DNA from: Thiotrichales bacterium | GTDB lineage: Bacteria > Pseudomonadota > Gammaproteobacteria > Beggiatoales > Beggiatoaceae | Direction: 5' to 3' | Assembly: GCA_016745035.1 (NCBI GenBank) | Contig: JADGDE010000003.1 | Coordinates: forward strand, 1-64,000 | DNA length: 64,000 nt | Shown: one piece after another, positions 17,111-26,032 of the stretch | Position numbering within the stretch: the first letter of the stretch is position 1 | Layout of the letters: every line of letters starts with the position of its first letter | Notes under the pieces: generated by a model | The model's database searches: none | What the model saw: only the letters and a program-made list of their open reading frames with translations | What the model was told of the DNA's origin: nothing | Position numbers and translations under genes: made by a program

Positions 17111-17383
17111 ATGCTTTTTTTAAAACGCCTGCTTGGTATTGCCTTGATGACGGTTTGGTTAGTCGCTTGCTCATCCCCGGTTAGTCAAGCCAATTATGAC
17201 AAAATCCAAAATGGCATGAGTCTCACCGAAGTAAAAGCCATTTTAGGTGAACCTGCCGAAACCCAAACCATGGGGATTGGTGGTTTGTCTGGAACCAGTG
17301 CCACGTGGGCAAATGATAAGGGGCTTAAAATCAGTATTCAGTTTGTTAATGACAAAGTACAACTGAAAAACTTATTGCAATAA
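17111..17383 (+). CDS. Small BamE-like lipoprotein
   Basis: 90 residues from ATG 17111, which has TAGGAGA seven bases upstream; the frame continues to 17018 inside the STAND gene. Signal peptide ending in the lipobox WLVACSS, then a compact BamE/SmpA-type domain: YDKIQNGMSLTEVKAILGEP, and SATWANDKGLKISIQFVNDKV. This family (DUF3862-like) is of unknown function and sits in the envelope. It follows the STAND gene by 61 bases on the same strand and may be co-transcribed. Confidence 0.75.
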   Translation: MLFLKRLLGIALMTVWLVACSSPVSQANYDKIQNGMSLTEVKAILGEPAETQTMGIGGLSGTSATWANDKGLKISIQFVNDKVQLKNLLQ

Positions 17384-17392
17384 ACAAAAGCA

Positions 17393-17423
17393 CACCTTAG
17401 CAAGACTAAATTCTGCTAAGGTG
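17393..17423 (-). terminator. Hairpin terminator for the DUF4178 operon
   Basis: CACCTTAGCA (17393-17402) and TGCTAAGGTG (17414-17423), a perfect 10-bp stem with an 11-base loop. It lies between convergent genes. On the minus strand it is followed by TGCTTTTGTTTATTG, a fair T-rich tract, so it probably ends the operon that closes at 17455. Confidence 0.55.
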
Positions 17424-17454
17424 CAGCAGCAATATAAGTCGGTTTTAGCGCCAG

Positions 17455-18129
17455 TTAGTTGGGATGCACCAAGGGCTGTTCCATAATACTCAAACGTTGC
17501 CAAACATCTTCATCAATCAAATTTTGGCTTTGTAATCGAGTCAGTAATTGCTTGGCAATATCACAAAGAATTTGTTGTTGCTGCATATCAAATAAGCTCA
17601 TCGCCGCCCGCAAACTGGGTTCATCCTCACTGAGTAAAGTCGGAACCAGTTCGTTTTGACCGATGGGTGAATCTTCACGTAATAAATGCGCAATCACCGC
17701 ATTTTCCAGCAGGGTAAAGTGCATCTGCCTTGCCATTTCTGCCTGTTCCAGCTCTTCCAAAACATTGGCTTCGTGTTGTCCACTATTTAAAATCGCCTGA
17801 TAAATTAAAGCACTGAGTTTTTTTAACCCAGCTTTTTCTTCCCGAAAATCACCGCCATTGCCTGCACACTCACTATACAGTTGATCGATGCGGCTTTGTA
17901 AATCGAAAATTTTCTCACTATCGGCTTGCGGCTTGAGCTGGGTAAACTCCTCGAGCAACGCATGAAACCTTTCAATGAATTGTTGCCGTGCTTCTTGGTC
18001 TTTATGCTGAGCAACATCGACTTGGCGCTGATTAATAAGCGGCGCGGTTTCAATAAATAAAGGGTTATTATACTGGCGCTGTAATTGTCGCTCCCAGCAT
18101 CCGGGTTGTGTGCTGAATTTTAGGCTCAT
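17455..18129 (-). CDS. Conserved-looking helical protein of unknown function
   Basis: 224 residues without signal peptide or membrane segment. Almost entirely helical by composition, rich in Gln, Glu and Leu (FHALLEEFTQLKPQ, VLEELEQAEMARQMHF). It contains two isolated cysteines besides one near the N-terminus. I recognise no family. It is the last gene of a minus-strand operon behind two DUF4178 genes, 35 bases after the nearest stop, and so probably works with them. Confidence 0.6.
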   Translation of the reverse strand: MSLKFSTQPGCWERQLQRQYNNPLFIETAPLINQRQVDVAQHKDQEARQQFIERFHALLEEFTQLKPQADSEKIFDLQSRIDQLYSECAGNGGDFREEKAGLKKLSALIYQAILNSGQHEANVLEELEQAEMARQMHFTLLENAVIAHLLREDSPIGQNELVPTLLSEDEPSLRAAMSLFDMQQQQILCDIAKQLLTRLQSQNLIDEDVWQRLSIMEQPLVHPN

Positions 18130-18164
18130 GGTTTCTCAAAAAGTCGGTAACAGTGATTTATCGC

Positions 18165-19436
18165 TTAGTCTTGCCAACGGTTTTGCTCAAAGCTAACCCG
18201 TTTATAGCTGGCGATGAATAATAGCAAAAGGCTGAGTAAGACAAAATAGAGGACAAAACGCAAGGGGATGCCTTCTTGGCTTAGGCGAATGCTAAGTGGC
18301 GGTAATGTCTTTCTTGTCGTTTTGGACGGTGTTTTGGCTTTAGCACTTGTTGTAGCAACAGGAACCCTTGGGTGTATATATAGGGTATAAATACCAGCGG
18401 GAAGTCGCAGCCATACATCAACATCTGCGGCATCTTGCGACCAGTGCGAATATTGACCAATATCGGTCTTATTCAATGCTTTTTTCAAACTAAAGACGTT
18501 TTTTGCTTGTGTATCGAGAATATCAACTTCATACCAAGTGTTTTTTTTGCTTGGCTGTGCGATTAAATTCAATTTTAATAAAGGCTGTTTTTGTTTTATT
18601 TCAAAAGTTTTTTTGATAGATAAATCGGCAGAAGTATGTTGGTATTCGAGTATTGTTGAGCTGCTATTAAAAAACCAGAAAATAATCAGTAAAAATAAGG
18701 AAGTAAGAAAATAATCCGGCGCAATTTTTTCCATCGCCCCCCACATCCCTTGCTCTGGATAGGGTTGTAGAGGATGCACATGGCTAGGCTGGTGCTTCAG
18801 TGGCGCTAAGTTAAAAGCTTGAAACAATTCATCGCGGTTTAGATATTCTTCCCAGCTATATTCTAACTCTTTGCCATTGCTCTCATAACTGAGTCCATAA
18901 GGCGGCGCAATGGCATCCACAGTTTTACTGGATTGTCCCAGTTTAGCTATCCAAGTTAGTTCGCCTTCAACATAGGTGATTTTGCTTTGATATTTTTCAA
19001 ATAGTTTTAATTTTTTGCCTTTGATGCGAACCGTTTTTTTTGCCTTAAATTGTTTCACTTGGCTGGGGGTGGGTATGCTACGAACACGTCGGGTAAAACT
19101 ATAATGTCCTTGTGATTGACTCAGCCAAGCATAGCCGTGGGTGGGTGAGTAAAGTTGAAAATCTAACCAGCGCTCCCCCTCGGACTCATATTCAACCATG
19201 CCAATGAGGGTAAACAGCACTTGTTTGATTTTACCTTGCATCCCCAACTTAAAAGGGCTTAAAGGGCGTTCGCTGGTATTTTGATGCGCTTTGATGATTT
19301 GATAATCTTTGTGCGCATCCATTTGGCTGCCACAATAACCACAGGTAAGACTACGGACTTTATGTCCGCCATGTAGGTCTAAAGGCGCGCCACATTGTGT
19401 ACATTGAACGCTACGAGCCGCAGAGGTTTCACTCAT
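18165..19436 (-). CDS. DUF4178 membrane protein with N-terminal zinc ribbon
   Basis: 423 residues. Zinc ribbon CTQCGAPLDLHGG...CGYCGS at the N-terminus, then a DUF4178 region (about 55-215: GKIKQVLFTLIGMVEYES, WLDFQLYSPTHGYAWLS and the matching second half). Two membrane segments lie at about 236-255 and 390-412 with a beta-rich domain between them, facing outward if the ribbon is cytoplasmic. DUF4178 proteins commonly neighbour polyamine-synthesis-like and DUF350 membrane genes; none is here. ATG overlaps the previous DUF4178 gene's stop by four bases. Confidence 0.75.
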   Translation of the reverse strand: MSETSAARSVQCTQCGAPLDLHGGHKVRSLTCGYCGSQMDAHKDYQIIKAHQNTSERPLSPFKLGMQGKIKQVLFTLIGMVEYESEGERWLDFQLYSPTHGYAWLSQSQGHYSFTRRVRSIPTPSQVKQFKAKKTVRIKGKKLKLFEKYQSKITYVEGELTWIAKLGQSSKTVDAIAPPYGLSYESNGKELEYSWEEYLNRDELFQAFNLAPLKHQPSHVHPLQPYPEQGMWGAMEKIAPDYFLTSLFLLIIFWFFNSSSTILEYQHTSADLSIKKTFEIKQKQPLLKLNLIAQPSKKNTWYEVDILDTQAKNVFSLKKALNKTDIGQYSHWSQDAADVDVWLRLPAGIYTLYIHPRVPVATTSAKAKTPSKTTRKTLPPLSIRLSQEGIPLRFVLYFVLLSLLLLFIASYKRVSFEQNRWQD

Positions 19437-20056
19437 GTCTGTGCCCCTTGTTCCATACTGATTTCAAACGGATCTAGCCATTGTCCTTCATAAGCCAGTA
19501 GCCCTCTGGTGGTCATTTCTAGGGTTAATAAACGGTTTTTGCTGGCGCTTAAATGGGCATAACTCATTTGCTCACCGACTTGAATCAGCTCAGGCAGCTC
19601 GCCTTCAAGCCCGATACATTCGGCTGTGTCGTGTTCAGTAATCAGCCAATGAGTGCCGTCAATTTCAATATGCTGTCCAAGCTTGAGTTCTGGAAATAAA
19701 ATCGGCTGTTTGAGTTCAATGGCTTGCTCTAAAGCCATATCGCCCTCATCGACACTCAACCACGCGCCCTCGCCTTTATTATCGAGCACCCACCATTCGT
19801 CCCAATAGCCGTGGCTGTATTGATAACGTACGCGCCCCACCGGATAATATTCGGCTTTTTTATGCACAAAAGGCAGCCCTAATTGCAATAGGCTTGGATA
19901 TTCTGCCATCACCGAGGATTTGCCGCGTAATTTGAGCGCCTCATCTTCCAAAATCACATCACTATTACAGTGCTGACAATTAATCAGTTTGCTATAGCGA
20001 AACTTAATACTTAAAGGCGCGCCACAACTAGGGCAACGATAATCGGACTCAGTCAT
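19433..20056 (-). CDS. DUF4178 protein, soluble, with zinc ribbon
   Basis: 207 residues. CPSCGAPL...CQHC at the N-terminus forms a zinc ribbon. The DUF4178 core follows: QLGLPFVHKKAEYYPVGRV, YWDEWWVLDNKGEGAWLSVDE and the second half around ITEHDTAECIGLEGELPE. No membrane segment. It starts inside an ATGA overlap with a 52-residue membrane peptide gene and ends in an ATGA overlap with the second DUF4178 gene, so three genes are translationally linked. Confidence 0.75.
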   Translation of the reverse strand: MTESDYRCPSCGAPLSIKFRYSKLINCQHCNSDVILEDEALKLRGKSSVMAEYPSLLQLGLPFVHKKAEYYPVGRVRYQYSHGYWDEWWVLDNKGEGAWLSVDEGDMALEQAIELKQPILFPELKLGQHIEIDGTHWLITEHDTAECIGLEGELPELIQVGEQMSYAHLSASKNRLLTLEMTTRGLLAYEGQWLDPFEISMEQGAQT

Positions 20057-20211
20057 AAGGTATTTGCGAGTGTTTGAAAAAAGCTATCACTGTCTTCGCG
20101 CTTTTTCATCCCTAAAAAGTTTTTGACCGTACTGCGTATCGACAAAAGGATCCATAGCATAGCACCGCAACCGATCAGCATTTGCATTCTAACCCGTAAA
20201 TTTGCCAGCAT
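20053..20211 (-). CDS. 52-residue membrane peptide, first gene of the DUF4178 operon
   Basis: ATG 20211 is preceded by AAGGAAAACAC, a good Shine-Dalgarno. The product starts MLANLRVRMQM, has one hydrophobic segment (LIGCGAMLWILLSI at about 12-25) flanked by arginine and lysine, and ends in a polar tail (KKREDSDSFFQTLANTL). Its TGA overlaps the ATG of the DUF4178 gene. The tight coupling and ribosome site argue that it is a real gene. Function unknown; a membrane anchor or small subunit for the DUF4178 proteins is plausible. Confidence 0.65.
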   Translation of the reverse strand: MLANLRVRMQMLIGCGAMLWILLSIRSTVKNFLGMKKREDSDSFFQTLANTL

Positions 20212-20302
20212 GTGTTTTCCTTCGTTCTAAAAAACGGCCACAAGTGCGACCATGATCGCGCAAAATGCGGGCTTAAGTCAAACATCTAAACAGCTTAAGT
20301 GA

Positions 20303-20433
20303 TTGATGTTACGCAAAGGCTTCTTTTTGGCTTTAACAAGCCAAAAAACCGTCATCGCTCCACGGCTAAATTCCACTAGGCAGGTGGAAAACCACAATAT
20401 TGAGATAAAAACAGGCTTAGTGCGTAACATCAG
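20303..20433 (-). mobile_element. MITE, full-length copy 1, with target duplication
   Basis: About 131 bases bounded by inverted TGATGTTACGCA and TGCGTAACATCA. The flanks carry an 8-base direct repeat TTAAGTGA (20295-20302 and 20434-20441). In reverse complement the whole element aligns with 52605-52734, sharing blocks such as ACCTGCCTAGTGG and TTTAGCCGTGGAG. It has no coding capacity. It sits 216 bases upstream of hemN; the rest of 20212-20648 shows nothing else I can name. Confidence 0.8.
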
Positions 20434-20648
20434 TTAAGTGATAATGGAATTTATTATTGCTATAAAATAAAACTATGAAAAACCAATAGCTTAATGTTGC
20501 ACCGACAAAATTTGAAAAAGTCCGCATTTGTTTAACACATTTCAGCTATTTTTACTTTTATCAGGGCAATCATAACAAGCGGATGCCTAGAACAATAAGT
20601 GTGGTGCGTGCTATCATGCCCGCTCGATTAGAACCTAATTAGCTTGAG

Positions 20649-22040
20649 GTGAGAAGATTGATTGACCAAACGATTGATTTTGATGCGGATTTAATTAAAC
20701 GCTACGATGGGGCAGGACCGCGCTACACCTCTTATCCAACCGCTGTGCAATTCAATGACAGTATGGATAATGCGACCTATGAGCGCTTAGCCAAAGACAG
20801 CAATGCCGGTGGCTCACCTTTATCTTTATATTTCCATATTCCTTTTTGTAATACCGTCTGTTTTTATTGTGCTTGTAACAAAATTGCCTCGAAAGATTAC
20901 AGCAAAGGCGCACCCTATTTAGAACGTGTTTATAAAGAAATGGCGATGCAAAGCGCCTTATTTGATGATAAGCGCGAAGTAGAACAATTACATTGGGGCG
21001 GCGGCACACCGACTTTTATCAGCCATGATGAAATGACCCAGCTAATGGAAAACACGGGTAAATATTTCCAGCTTAAAGATGACGATACGGGCGAGTATTC
21101 GATTGAAATTGACCCTCGCGAAGCGGATGAATCCACTATTACCTTGTTGCGTCAATTAGGTTTTAATCGTTTAAGCTTAGGCGTGCAAGATTTTGATCCG
21201 GTGGTGCAAAAAGCCGTGAACCGGATTCAGAGCTTGGAAGAGACCAAAGCGGTCGTAGACGCAGCGCGGGGTAATAATTTTAAATCGGTGAGTGTGGATT
21301 TGATTTATGGTCTGCCGTTCCAAAGCAGCAGCCGTTTTTTGAATACCTTAGAGACCGTATTAGAAATGGATCCCGACCGGATTTCGATTTTTAACTATGC
21401 GCATTTACCAAAAATCTTTAAGCCCCAGCGCCGTATTAATGAAACGGATTTGCCTGTGCCTGCGGAAAAACTATTGATTTTCCAACAAGCGATTCAATAT
21501 TTAATTCAAGCGGGGTATGTTTATATCGGCATGGATCATTTTGCGAAGCCTGAAGACGAACTGGCACAAGCACAGCGTAACGGCAGCTTGTACCGTAATT
21601 TCCAAGGCTACTCCACCCACGCCGATTGCGATATGATTTCTCTGGGGGTCACTTCTATCGGTAAAGTTGGCAACAGCTACAGCCAAAACCAGCGCGATAT
21701 TAACGAATATTACAATGCCATTGATAGCGGCAAGCTCGCAGTTTTTCGTGGCATTGAACTCAATGACGATGATGTTTTGCGCCGCGAAGTCATTAGCCAA
21801 TTGATGTGCCATTTCCGTTTGGACATCAAAAAAATTGAGCAACAGTTCAAGATTAACTTTATGAGCTATTTTGCTGATGCCCTCCCAGGGCTGGCAACCA
21901 TGCAACAAGACGGTTTGCTGAACTATGATAATCATTGCATTGAAGTTAAACCCGCTGGCAAGCTTTTGATTCGCTCAGTGTGTATGCTTTTTGATGCTTA
22001 CATTAAGCAAAGTCAGCAAAGCTTCTCTAAAGTGATTTAA
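20649..22040 (+). CDS. hemN: Oxygen-independent coproporphyrinogen III oxidase HemN
   Basis: 463 residues. Radical-SAM enzyme with the cluster motif PFCNTVCFYCAC, GGGTPTF, and RISIFNYAHLP; it decarboxylates coproporphyrinogen III in anaerobic heme synthesis. The start is either GTG 20649 or TTG 20658, the latter giving the family-like N-terminus IDQTIDFDADLIKRYD with GAGGTGAG upstream. An FNR-type regulator follows directly, as expected for oxygen-responsive control. Confidence 0.95.
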   Translation: MRRLIDQTIDFDADLIKRYDGAGPRYTSYPTAVQFNDSMDNATYERLAKDSNAGGSPLSLYFHIPFCNTVCFYCACNKIASKDYSKGAPYLERVYKEMAMQSALFDDKREVEQLHWGGGTPTFISHDEMTQLMENTGKYFQLKDDDTGEYSIEIDPREADESTITLLRQLGFNRLSLGVQDFDPVVQKAVNRIQSLEETKAVVDAARGNNFKSVSVDLIYGLPFQSSSRFLNTLETVLEMDPDRISIFNYAHLPKIFKPQRRINETDLPVPAEKLLIFQQAIQYLIQAGYVYIGMDHFAKPEDELAQAQRNGSLYRNFQGYSTHADCDMISLGVTSIGKVGNSYSQNQRDINEYYNAIDSGKLAVFRGIELNDDDVLRREVISQLMCHFRLDIKKIEQQFKINFMSYFADALPGLATMQQDGLLNYDNHCIEVKPAGKLLIRSVCMLFDAYIKQSQQSFSKVI

Positions 22041-22051
22041 AGGTGCAGGCC

Positions 22052-22750
22052 ATGGCTATCTTAACTGAAGAAAATATCATGGCACTGCTGGCAGCAACCC
22101 CCTTATGCTCATCTTTGACACCGAAGCAATTGAGCTATTTGGCATCAGGTACGCGGCTAACTCATACTAAAAGTGGACAGGTCTTACATCGCAAAGGCGA
22201 ATTTCCCGGCGGCTTTTATTATGTGATTAGTGGGCAGGTGAAGTTATCGGTTTTTTCTAACAAAGGCACAGAAAAAATCATTGATGTGATGCGCACCGGA
22301 CAAACCTTTGGTGAAGCTTTGGTATTTTTACATAAACCATTGCCCCTAAACATTGAGAGTCTCAGTGCCTGCCAACTGCTGAAAATCAATGATCACACGA
22401 TTATCAATGCAATTAAGCTGTGGCCAGATTTTTCTTTACACTTACTTGCAGGCTTGAGCCAACACTTGCATCATTTGGTTGCCGACTTAGAAAGTTGTTG
22501 TCTGCAATCAGCGACCCAGCGGGTGGTGAATTATTTGTTGGTCGAAATGCAATTGGCGGGCTTGGATGAACACCAAATGCCCTTGCATTTAAACTTAAGT
22601 ACCAGCAAAACCACCATTGCCGCGCAACTGAATCTCTCGCCAGAGACTTTTTCCCGTACACTCAAAAGCCTTGCAGAAAAAAACCTACTGACTTGCCAAG
22701 GTCGAGGCATAGAAATTCACGACTTAGCCACACTGCGGCTGCAACACTAG
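22052..22750 (+). CDS. Crp/Fnr-family transcriptional regulator
   Basis: 232 residues from ATG 22052 (a GTG at 22043 would add three). A cyclic-nucleotide-type sensor domain at about 20-130 (GQVLHRKGEFPGGFYYVISGQVKLS) and a Crp-type helix-turn-helix near the C-terminus (SKTTIAAQLNLSPETFSRTLKSLAEK). The N-terminal cysteine cluster of true FNR is absent, so it resembles the DNR/NnrR branch, which senses NO or redox state through heme. It starts 11 bases after the hemN stop, so it is probably co-transcribed with hemN. Confidence 0.85.
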   Translation: MAILTEENIMALLAATPLCSSLTPKQLSYLASGTRLTHTKSGQVLHRKGEFPGGFYYVISGQVKLSVFSNKGTEKIIDVMRTGQTFGEALVFLHKPLPLNIESLSACQLLKINDHTIINAIKLWPDFSLHLLAGLSQHLHHLVADLESCCLQSATQRVVNYLLVEMQLAGLDEHQMPLHLNLSTSKTTIAAQLNLSPETFSRTLKSLAEKNLLTCQGRGIEIHDLATLRLQH

Positions 22751-22757
22751 GTTCAAG

Positions 22758-24944
22758 ATGGACAAAAACCCAGAAATCATTGAACAAATCATCAATGACT
22801 TAAACGATGCTCAACGCCAAGCGGTATGCGCACCAGCAGCACAGCATCAACTGGTTTTAGCCGGGGCGGGCAGTGGTAAAACCCGCGTCCTGATTCATCG
22901 CATTGCCTGGCTATCGCAAGTTGAGGATGTCTCGCTGTATAAACAACTGGCGGTGACTTTTACCAATAAAGCCGCCGCTGAAATGCGCCAGCGCCTGAGT
23001 AGCCTTTTAAACCTATCCTTGTCTGGTTTATGGGTCGGGACGTTTCATGGCCTTGCGCACCGCTTATTGCGTATTCATTGGCATGAAGCGCAATTAACCC
23101 AGCATTTTCAAATCATTGACAGCGATGACCAACTGCGCTTGATTCGACGGATTGTCAAAGACTTACAAATTGATGACAAAGCCTATCCGCCCAAACAAAT
23201 GCAAGGTGAAATCAACCGCTACAAAGAGCGCTGTATTCGCCCGCAACACATCCCCGCGCCGCAAAACACCTATGAGCAAATTTGCTTAGAGATTTATCAA
23301 CGCTATCACAACCATTGCCAGCGCAGCAGCTTGGTGGATTTTGCCGAGATTTTATTGCGCGCGTATGAGCTGCTAGAAGCACACCCGCCGTTATTAACCC
23401 ATTATCGCCAACGCTTTAGCCATATTTTGGTTGATGAATTTCAAGACACCAACCAACTGCAATATGCGTGGATACAACTGCTACTCGGTGAGCAAGGGCG
23501 CTTATTTGTGGTCGGCGATGATGACCAATCCATTTATGGCTGGCGCGGTGCACAAGCAGATAATCTGCAAAAACTGCAAACCGACCTCAAAGGCATTGAA
23601 CTGATTCGCCTAGAGCAAAACTACCGCTCCACGGGCATGATTTTGGATGCCGCCAATGCCTTAATCAAACACAACGATAAACGCTTGGGCAAACAATTAT
23701 GGACAGCCGGGGACAAAGGGCAGGCAATCCAAATCTATCATGGTGTCAATGCCGAAGATGAAGCCCGTTTTATCGTCGAGCGGATTCAAAGCTGGACAGA
23801 AAAGCAAGCCGGACGCGATTATCAACAATGCGCGGTGCTATACCGTACCAACGCCCTTTCACGGCTCTTGGAAGAGAAGTTATTACAAAAACAAATCCCT
23901 TATCGGGTCTATGGCGGTTTGCGCTTTTTCGAGCGCATGGAAATCAAAGACACCTTGGCGTATTTGCGTTTGCTACTGAATAAAGACGATGACAGCGCCT
24001 TTGAGCGCGTCGTCAACCACCCACCGCGCGGCATTGGTGGGCGCAGCATCGAACAACTGCGCGCTATCGCCAGAGGACAAGGCTTATCCCTATGGCAAGC
24101 GGCAGAACAGGCAATTAAAACCGAGGCATTTGCTAAACGCAGCCTCAGCGCTATCGGCAAATTTTTAAGCCTGATTCAAAACCTTGCCGGAGAAAACGAA
24201 GAACTATCGGCATTGACGCATAAAGTCATTCACCAAAGCGGTTTGTGGCAACACTTCAAGCAGAAAAAACAAGAAACCGAGCAAATGCGCCTCGACAACC
24301 TAGAGGAGCTGATTCTCGCCACCGAAAGCTATGAAACCGACCCCGATACACCGATGTCAGACTTGCAAGCCTTTTTAAGCGATACGGTTTTAGATGCCGG
24401 AGAAGGGCAAAGCAGCAGCGATAATGCCGTGCAATTGATGACCTTACACAATGCCAAAGGGCTAGAATTTCCGCTGGTGTTTCTCTGCGGCATGGAAGAA
24501 GAACTATTCCCCCACCGTATGGCGCTACAAGCCCCGCAAGGCTTGGAAGAAGAGCGGCGTTTATGCTATGTCGGTATCACCCGCGCGATGCAGCAACTTT
24601 ACATTTCTCATGTCGAATCACGGCGTTTACATGGCAATCAACTCTACCCCCGTCCTTCACGGTTTTTATTAGAAATTCCGCAAGAACTGCTCGAAGAAGT
24701 GCGTTTACAAACCCCTGTGAATCTGTATCAACAATATGGCAATTACCAAGCTAAAGTTGCGAAAGATACGCCCAATAATCTTGAAAACTGGATCGGACAA
24801 CGGGTGCAGCATCCCCGCTTTGGTGAGGGCATGGTCACCGACCAAGAAGGCGCAGGCAAAGCAGCTAGAATCCAAGTGATGTTCTATCAGAATGGGGCAA
24901 AATGGCTGGTGCTGGAATACGCACAGCTAGAAAAATTACCCTAA
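22758..24944 (+). CDS. uvrD: DNA helicase II UvrD
   Basis: 728 residues. Superfamily 1 helicase motifs in order: LVLAGAGSGKTRVL (I), AVTFTNKAAAEMRQR (Ia), ILVDEFQDTNQLQ (II), VVGDDDQSIYGWRGA (III), LEQNYRS (IV), VQLMTLHNAKGLEFPLVF (V) and CYVGITRAMQQL (VI), with the C-terminal tudor-like module GQRVQHPRFGEGMV. Acts in nucleotide-excision and mismatch repair. Starts seven bases after the regulator gene. Confidence 0.95.
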   Translation: MDKNPEIIEQIINDLNDAQRQAVCAPAAQHQLVLAGAGSGKTRVLIHRIAWLSQVEDVSLYKQLAVTFTNKAAAEMRQRLSSLLNLSLSGLWVGTFHGLAHRLLRIHWHEAQLTQHFQIIDSDDQLRLIRRIVKDLQIDDKAYPPKQMQGEINRYKERCIRPQHIPAPQNTYEQICLEIYQRYHNHCQRSSLVDFAEILLRAYELLEAHPPLLTHYRQRFSHILVDEFQDTNQLQYAWIQLLLGEQGRLFVVGDDDQSIYGWRGAQADNLQKLQTDLKGIELIRLEQNYRSTGMILDAANALIKHNDKRLGKQLWTAGDKGQAIQIYHGVNAEDEARFIVERIQSWTEKQAGRDYQQCAVLYRTNALSRLLEEKLLQKQIPYRVYGGLRFFERMEIKDTLAYLRLLLNKDDDSAFERVVNHPPRGIGGRSIEQLRAIARGQGLSLWQAAEQAIKTEAFAKRSLSAIGKFLSLIQNLAGENEELSALTHKVIHQSGLWQHFKQKKQETEQMRLDNLEELILATESYETDPDTPMSDLQAFLSDTVLDAGEGQSSSDNAVQLMTLHNAKGLEFPLVFLCGMEEELFPHRMALQAPQGLEEERRLCYVGITRAMQQLYISHVESRRLHGNQLYPRPSRFLLEIPQELLEEVRLQTPVNLYQQYGNYQAKVAKDTPNNLENWIGQRVQHPRFGEGMVTDQEGAGKAARIQVMFYQNGAKWLVLEYAQLEKLP

Positions 24945-25006
24945 ACCTTGCCGTGTAGCCTTAGCTACTTCCCAATCCTATTCCCAATCCTAAAAGAAAA
25001 AAATGT

Positions 25007-25819
25007 GGTAGTCGTGTCTCAGTAGTGATAAGTGTAGAATACACGGGTTTAGTCAGCTAATAAGGATGAACATGTTAAAATGCCCCCGTTGTCAATCGCA
25101 AGCTATTGTAAAAAATGGAAGTATTCATACAGGCAAACAAAAATGCCTGTAAAGACTGTCGTCGCCAATTTGTAGAAAATCCACAAAATAGTAATCAAGC
25201 CATTCCCCCAGATACGATAGCGCTTATTGATAGATTATTACTCGAACGATTAGCTTTGAGTGCTATTGCTAGAGCTGTTGGTGTTTCTTTATCGTGGTTG
25301 CAAAGATATACGAATAAAAAATATGCACAAATACCACGTGAGGTACAGGTCAGAAAAAAGTCTAAACGCAGACTCACCATTGAATGTGATGAGATGTGGT
25401 CATTTGTGCAAAAGAAGAAAAATAAGCAATGGATATGGCTTGCTTTAGACCGTGAGACTCGAGAGATTGTTGGTGCATATGTTGGAAAACGTGATGCTCA
25501 GGCAGCTCAAAAACTTTGGGATTCTTTGCCCCCTGTCTATCGGCAGTGTGCCGTATCATACACTGACTATTGGGAAGCTTATCAAGTCGTTTTACCTAGC
25601 AGACGTCATCATGCTATTGGCAAAGAGACAGGACTTACCAATCATATTGAACGTTTTAATGGCACGATGAGGCAACGCATTTCCCGTTTGGTTAGAAAGG
25701 CTTTGTCTTTTTCTAAAAAAATCGAAAACCATATTGGCGCTCAGGTATTTTATTCATAATTATAACCAGTCATTATGCTTAGATAATTGAATTTATACCA
25801 CTACCCATACACGACTACC
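25007..25819 (+). mobile_element. IS1-family insertion sequence
   Basis: 813 bases bounded by inverted GGTAGTCGTGT (25007-25017) and ACACGACTACC (25809-25819), enclosing an IS1-type transposase. No 8-9 bp target duplication is seen (AAAAATGT at left, CTATCATT at right). The right end abuts a truncated IS5 relic, so an adjacent deletion after insertion into that IS5 is likely. Confidence 0.85.
25072..25759 (+). pseudogene. IS1-family transposase with a frame break
   Basis: The reading begins at ATG 25072 (MLKCPRCQSQAIVKNGSI, the InsA zinc finger; AAGG upstream) but hits TAA right after TGKQKCL. The rest continues in the +1 frame from about 25130 as CKDCRRQFVENP to the stop at 25759, carrying the DDE-type catalytic core (ECDEMWSFVQKKKNKQW, YTDYWEAY, NHIERFNGTMRQR). 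About two bases are missing at 25129-25134 relative to the expected QKYxCKDC. Programmed frameshifting occurs in IS1, but there it is -1; this needs +1, so a disabling deletion is more likely. Confidence 0.7.
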
Positions 25820-26032
25820 CTATCATTTAATATACTTCCAGATTTATTATAATATTATTTAGAGAATAATTTTAATAATATCTCAAATTGATTTTTATTA
25901 ACACCTAAAGATGCTTTCCATTGCCTTTCATTTCTTAAGTCTAATTTTGTGAACTTCATTGATAACCTTTTTTAAATTAATTTACAATTAAATGGTTATT
26001 ATATATTAAACTTAGATTGTCACAACAACTCT
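25820..26032 (-). mobile_element. Relic of an IS5-family element (left end only)
   Basis: On the minus strand the outer motif AGAGTTGTTGTGACAAT (26016-26032) matches the terminus of the IS at the window start, followed by the first codons of a transposase (25855-25959). The element is cut at 25819/25820 by the IS1-family element; everything downstream is missing. Confidence 0.65.
25855..25959 (-). pseudogene. IS5-type transposase, N-terminal fragment
   Basis: 34 codons starting MKFTKLDLRNERQWKASLG and NKNQFEILLKLF, the N-terminal helix-turn-helix region usual in IS5-family transposases. A TAA interrupts after LFSK; readable sequence (YYNKSGSILND) continues in frame to the IS1 boundary near 25820. 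Non-functional. Confidence 0.65.

Noticed and set aside
25001-25830. Target-site duplication of the IS1-family element
   Set aside because: AAAAATGT and CTATCATT at the two ends do not match in any register tried.
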